In this document: piece by piece, positions 61,596 to 64,000 of the stretch
Layout of the letters: each line of letters begins with the position of its first letter
Position numbering within the stretch: position 1 is the stretch's first letter
Assembly: GCF_027922425.1 (NCBI RefSeq)
Contig: NZ_BSFQ01000040.1
Location: 1 to 64,000 of the forward strand
Origin: Pseudonocardia halophobica
Lineage (GTDB): Bacteria > Actinomycetota > Actinomycetes > Mycobacteriales > Pseudonocardiaceae
DNA length: 64,000 nucleotides
Reading direction: 5' to 3'
Program-made: the position numbers and the translations under genes
Notes under the pieces: model-generated
Told to the model about the DNA's origin: nothing
The model's database searches: none
What the model saw: only the letters and a program-made list of their open reading frames with translations

Positions 61596-63614
61596 GTGTT
61601 CCTCGCAGTGACGCGGCGGCCGCTCGGCCTCGCCGCCTCCGTCGTGCTGCTCGTGACCGCCCTGCTGCTCGCGGGCACGGGCCCGGCCTCCGCACGGCCT
61701 CCGGCCGCCGGCGCCCGGATCGACCTGCAGGTCCTCGTCGTCACGAACGGGTCGCGGGAGGTCGAGGCCTTCCACGACGCGCTCGACACCACCGGCGTGC
61801 CGGTGCAGGTCGTCGACCTGGCCGATCCCGCACGCCCGCGGATCGACGCGGCCTTCCTGGCCGACCGGGCCGACGGCCGGGCGCGCGCCAAGTTCCAGGG
61901 CGTCGTGCTGCCCGGCCCCGCACCGAAGGAGCTGTCCGCGGCGGAGCTCGCCGCGCTGCACGCCTTCGAGCGCCGCTTCGACGTCCGGCAGATCTCCGCG
62001 CTCGCGGCGGGCGGTCCGGCCGCCGGCACCGACGAGCCGGCCTTCCGCGGTGCGCTCGACGGCCTGTCCGGCCGGATCGGTGCCGACGCCCTCGGCGCCG
62101 AGTTCGGCTACGCCCGCGGTCCCGTCCCGTTCGAGGACCCGAGCCCGCACCCGGACAGCTGGGCCGAGGCGGCCCGGTCGCTCCCGGGCGTCCGGCCGCT
62201 GGTCACCGTCGACGCGCCCGGCGCCCCGCGCGGGCTCACCGTGGCGGGGATCCGCAGCGACGGCGGCCGCGAGGAGCTGGTCCTGACCGTCGGCTACGGG
62301 GCGGACTCCTCCCAGTTCCAGGTGCTCGCGCCGGGCATGGTCCGGTGGCTCACCCGCGGCGTGCACCTCGGTCTCGAGCGGGCCTGGTTCGCGGTGCACA
62401 TCGACGACGTGCTGATGCCCAACGCGCGCTGGGTCCCCGAGGCGAACTGCACCGCCGGCTCGGACTGCCCGCCGGAGGTCGGCCCGCGCCCACTGATCCG
62501 GATGACCGCCGACGACGTCGCCTTCGCCGTGGACTGGCAGCGCCGGCACGGCTTCCGCATGGACATGGCCTACAACGGCAGCGGCAGCGTCGCGGCCGCC
62601 CCCGGCGCCGCGGACCCGCTCACCGACGCGCTCGTCGCCGCCAAGGGCGAGTTCGGCTGGATCAACCACACCTGGTCGCACCTGTACCTCGGGTGCATCC
62701 GGGACTTCTCCGTCACCCCGTGGGAGTGCGACGAGGTGCCGCTGTTCGGCTGGACCCGGTTCGTCGGCGAGCGCACGATCGCCGACGAGATCCGGCTCAA
62801 CATCGACTTCGCCCGGCGGCACGGCCTGCCGATCGACGAGGCCGAGCTGGTCACCGGCGAGCACGGCGGGCTCGCGAAGCCGCCGCGCATGCCGGAGGAC
62901 AACCCGAACCTCGCCGACGCGCTCGACGGCACCGGCGTCCTCACCCTGGCCTCCGACGCCTCGTCGGAGCCGGACCAGCGGATGGTCGGCGGCGCGAACA
63001 CCGTGCCGCGGCACCCGATCAACCTGGACTTCAACACGGCCACCGAGGCCGAGACCGTCGACCAGTACAACTTCATCTCCACCTCCCTGGCCGACGGCGG
63101 CGACGGGACCTGCGAGGCCGACGGCAGCTGCATCACCCCGGCCGACCCCGTCACCGGGTTCCGGGACGTCGTGGTGCCGGCCGAGGCCGACCTCGCGCTG
63201 CGGCACGCCATGGCCAACGACCCGCGCCCGCACTACGTCCACCAGCCGCAGCTCACCGAGGACCGCACGCTCTACCCGATCCTCGAGCGCGTCCTCGGCG
63301 ACTACCGCGCGCTGTTCACCGAGGACCGGCCGCTGCTGGTCCCGACGATGACCGCGACCCGGGACGTGCTGAACGGCCGGGCGGCCTTCGCCCGCGCCGT
63401 CGGCGAGGGCCGCGTCGACGCCTACGTGGTCGACGGCGTGGTCCACGTGACCACGGACGGCCACGTGGACGTGCCGCTGACCGCCCCGCCCGGCACCCGC
63501 GTCGAGGGCGCCGGGGAGTTCGGCGACGCCTACGGCACGGTCCGCTCCGGCTGGTTCGCCGTGGACGGCCCCCGGACCCTCACCCTGCCCACCACGACCG
63601 AGGAACAGCGATGA
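61596..63614 (+). CDS. PelA-like secreted polysaccharide deacetylase
   Basis: 672 residues, with an N-terminal signal sequence (VVLLVTALLLAGTGPASA). The deacetylase core has WFAVHIDDVLMP (His268, Asp270, Asp271) and the HTWSH motif (358-362), matching the metal-binding pattern of the PelA deacetylase family. It begins with a flavodoxin-like or glycoside-hydrolase-like segment (LQVLVVTNGSREVEAFHDALDTTGVPVQVVDL). GTG 61596 or 61608. It overlaps pelF by 4 nt (ATGA). No pelA hydrolase domain can be confirmed. Confidence 0.72.
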   Translation: MFLAVTRRPLGLAASVVLLVTALLLAGTGPASARPPAAGARIDLQVLVVTNGSREVEAFHDALDTTGVPVQVVDLADPARPRIDAAFLADRADGRARAKFQGVVLPGPAPKELSAAELAALHAFERRFDVRQISALAAGGPAAGTDEPAFRGALDGLSGRIGADALGAEFGYARGPVPFEDPSPHPDSWAEAARSLPGVRPLVTVDAPGAPRGLTVAGIRSDGGREELVLTVGYGADSSQFQVLAPGMVRWLTRGVHLGLERAWFAVHIDDVLMPNARWVPEANCTAGSDCPPEVGPRPLIRMTADDVAFAVDWQRRHGFRMDMAYNGSGSVAAAPGAADPLTDALVAAKGEFGWINHTWSHLYLGCIRDFSVTPWECDEVPLFGWTRFVGERTIADEIRLNIDFARRHGLPIDEAELVTGEHGGLAKPPRMPEDNPNLADALDGTGVLTLASDASSEPDQRMVGGANTVPRHPINLDFNTATEAETVDQYNFISTSLADGGDGTCEADGSCITPADPVTGFRDVVVPAEADLALRHAMANDPRPHYVHQPQLTEDRTLYPILERVLGDYRALFTEDRPLLVPTMTATRDVLNGRAAFARAVGEGRVDAYVVDGVVHVTTDGHVDVPLTAPPGTRVEGAGEFGDAYGTVRSGWFAVDGPRTLTLPTTTEEQR

Positions 63615-64000
63615 AGGTCTCCCTCGTCACCGAAGGCACCTACCCGATCCAGTCCGGCGGCGTGAGCGGCTGGTGCGAGCAGCTGATCCGCGGCCTGCCG
63701 GAGGTCTCGTTCGAGGTCGTCGCCCTGTCCGGGTCGGGGCGCGAGCCCGCCGTCTTCACCGTGCCGGACAACGTGACGGCGGTGCAGCGGATCGGCCTGT
63801 GGGCGCCGCCGCCGCGCGACCGGCGGGTGCCGCGGGCGGTCGGGTCGCGCTTCGCGATCGCCTACGAGGAGCTGCTCGAGGCGATGCTGGGCGACGGCCC
63901 GCACTCCGCGGCCGGCTTCGAGTCCGCCGTGCGCGCCCTTCACGCGCTCGCCGCGGAGACGCCGCTCGTCCCCCTGCTGCGCGGGCAGCGGGCCGTCGAC
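63611..64000 (+). CDS. pelF: PelF-like glycosyltransferase, N-terminal part (runs off the window)
   Basis: The first 130 residues are seen. MKVSLVTEGTYPIQSGGVSG followed by WCEQLIRGLPEV is the typical start of PelF and related GT4 proteins with the DUF3492 domain, and GTYPxxxGGVSxW is the signature. PelF is the cytosolic UDP-GalNAc/GlcNAc transferase of Pel polysaccharide synthesis. ATG 63611 overlaps the upstream stop. The donor-binding domain lies beyond the window. Confidence 0.85.
   Translation, partial: MKVSLVTEGTYPIQSGGVSGWCEQLIRGLPEVSFEVVALSGSGREPAVFTVPDNVTAVQRIGLWAPPPRDRRVPRAVGSRFAIAYEELLEAMLGDGPHSAAGFESAVRALHALAAETPLVPLLRGQRAVD

Noticed and set aside
1..64000. tRNA, rRNA, insertion sequence or prophage
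   Set aside because: I saw no cloverleaf, rRNA motif, transposase, integrase or phage structural gene in either strand.

Overview
The window is about 75% GC, densely packed, and carries genes for menaquinone, mycothiol (mshA), SenX3-RegX3, BldC and BldN. This points to a filamentous or nocardioform actinomycete, most likely Pseudonocardiales and Pseudonocardia-like; that assignment is inferred from gene content and order, not from a search. Much of the gene order (menB-menE-menA, ccsB-resB-ccdA-resA-like, histidine phosphatase, hemL, hemB, hemD-hemC-hemA, glutaredoxin, HAD phosphatase, acyltransferase, epimerase, AURKAIP1-like and HTH small proteins, proC, sugar-phosphate isomerase, ppx, regX3-senX3, gpm, ybjN-like, mshA) matches, from memory, a conserved block of Mycobacterium tuberculosis (roughly Rv0548c down to Rv0486). 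The rex-hem-bldN-rsbN stretch also resembles Streptomyces.

Layout. 0-4.4 kb: end of menB, then menE, a secreted protein, menA and a DUF4229 membrane protein. 4.8-7.3 kb: bldC, a small membrane protein, and a ParA/MinD-type ATPase with a long disordered N-terminus. 7.4-13.7 kb: system II cytochrome c maturation (ccsB, resB, ccdA, ResA-like lipoprotein), histidine phosphatase, hemL. 13.7-17 kb: two membrane proteins, hemB, a divergent VWA-like protein. 17.0-17.6 kb: gene-free, with an 87-bp tandem repeat and two hairpins. 17.6-22.5 kb: rex-hemA-hemC-hemD operon behind a good Rex operator. 22.6-26.8 kb: fasciclin lipoprotein, molybdopterin oxidoreductase, glutaredoxin-like protein, AMP-dependent ligase. 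27.1-29.7 kb: bldN-type sigma factor, preceded by a coupled short ORF, and its probable anti-sigma factor rsbN behind a match to the sigma-BldN promoter. 29.8-39.1 kb: HAD phosphatase, acyltransferase, epimerase, small conserved proteins, proC, thioesterase, isomerase, a disordered membrane protein and ppx/gppA.

39.2-43.7 kb is the most unusual part: a minimal gas-vesicle-like set (gvpA, gvpO and a very acidic protein built of about 34 octapeptide repeats) beside a DUF222-HNH gene that is frameshifted and has a LexA/SOS-box promoter. 43.9-53.1 kb: glutamate-synthase-like FMN protein, regX3-senX3, gpm, a MarR/VOC divergent pair, GntR regulator, DUF4349 protein, ybjN-like gene, mshA. 53.1-60.4 kb: GHKL (sacsin-like) ATPase, DUF3027 protein, glutaminyl cyclase, MFS transporter, DUF2771 lipoprotein. 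60.6-64.0 kb: start of a Pel-like exopolysaccharide locus (epimerase, PelA-like deacetylase, PelF glycosyltransferase) running off the window.

Functionally, the first 27 kb link menaquinone synthesis, heme synthesis, cytochrome c maturation and NADH/NAD+ sensing by Rex, interleaved with developmental regulators. At least eleven genes have a TANNNT -10 element 6-9 nt before the start codon (5-8 nt for ccdA, depending on its start), indicating leaderless transcripts. No tRNA, rRNA, insertion sequence, prophage or CRISPR array was seen.
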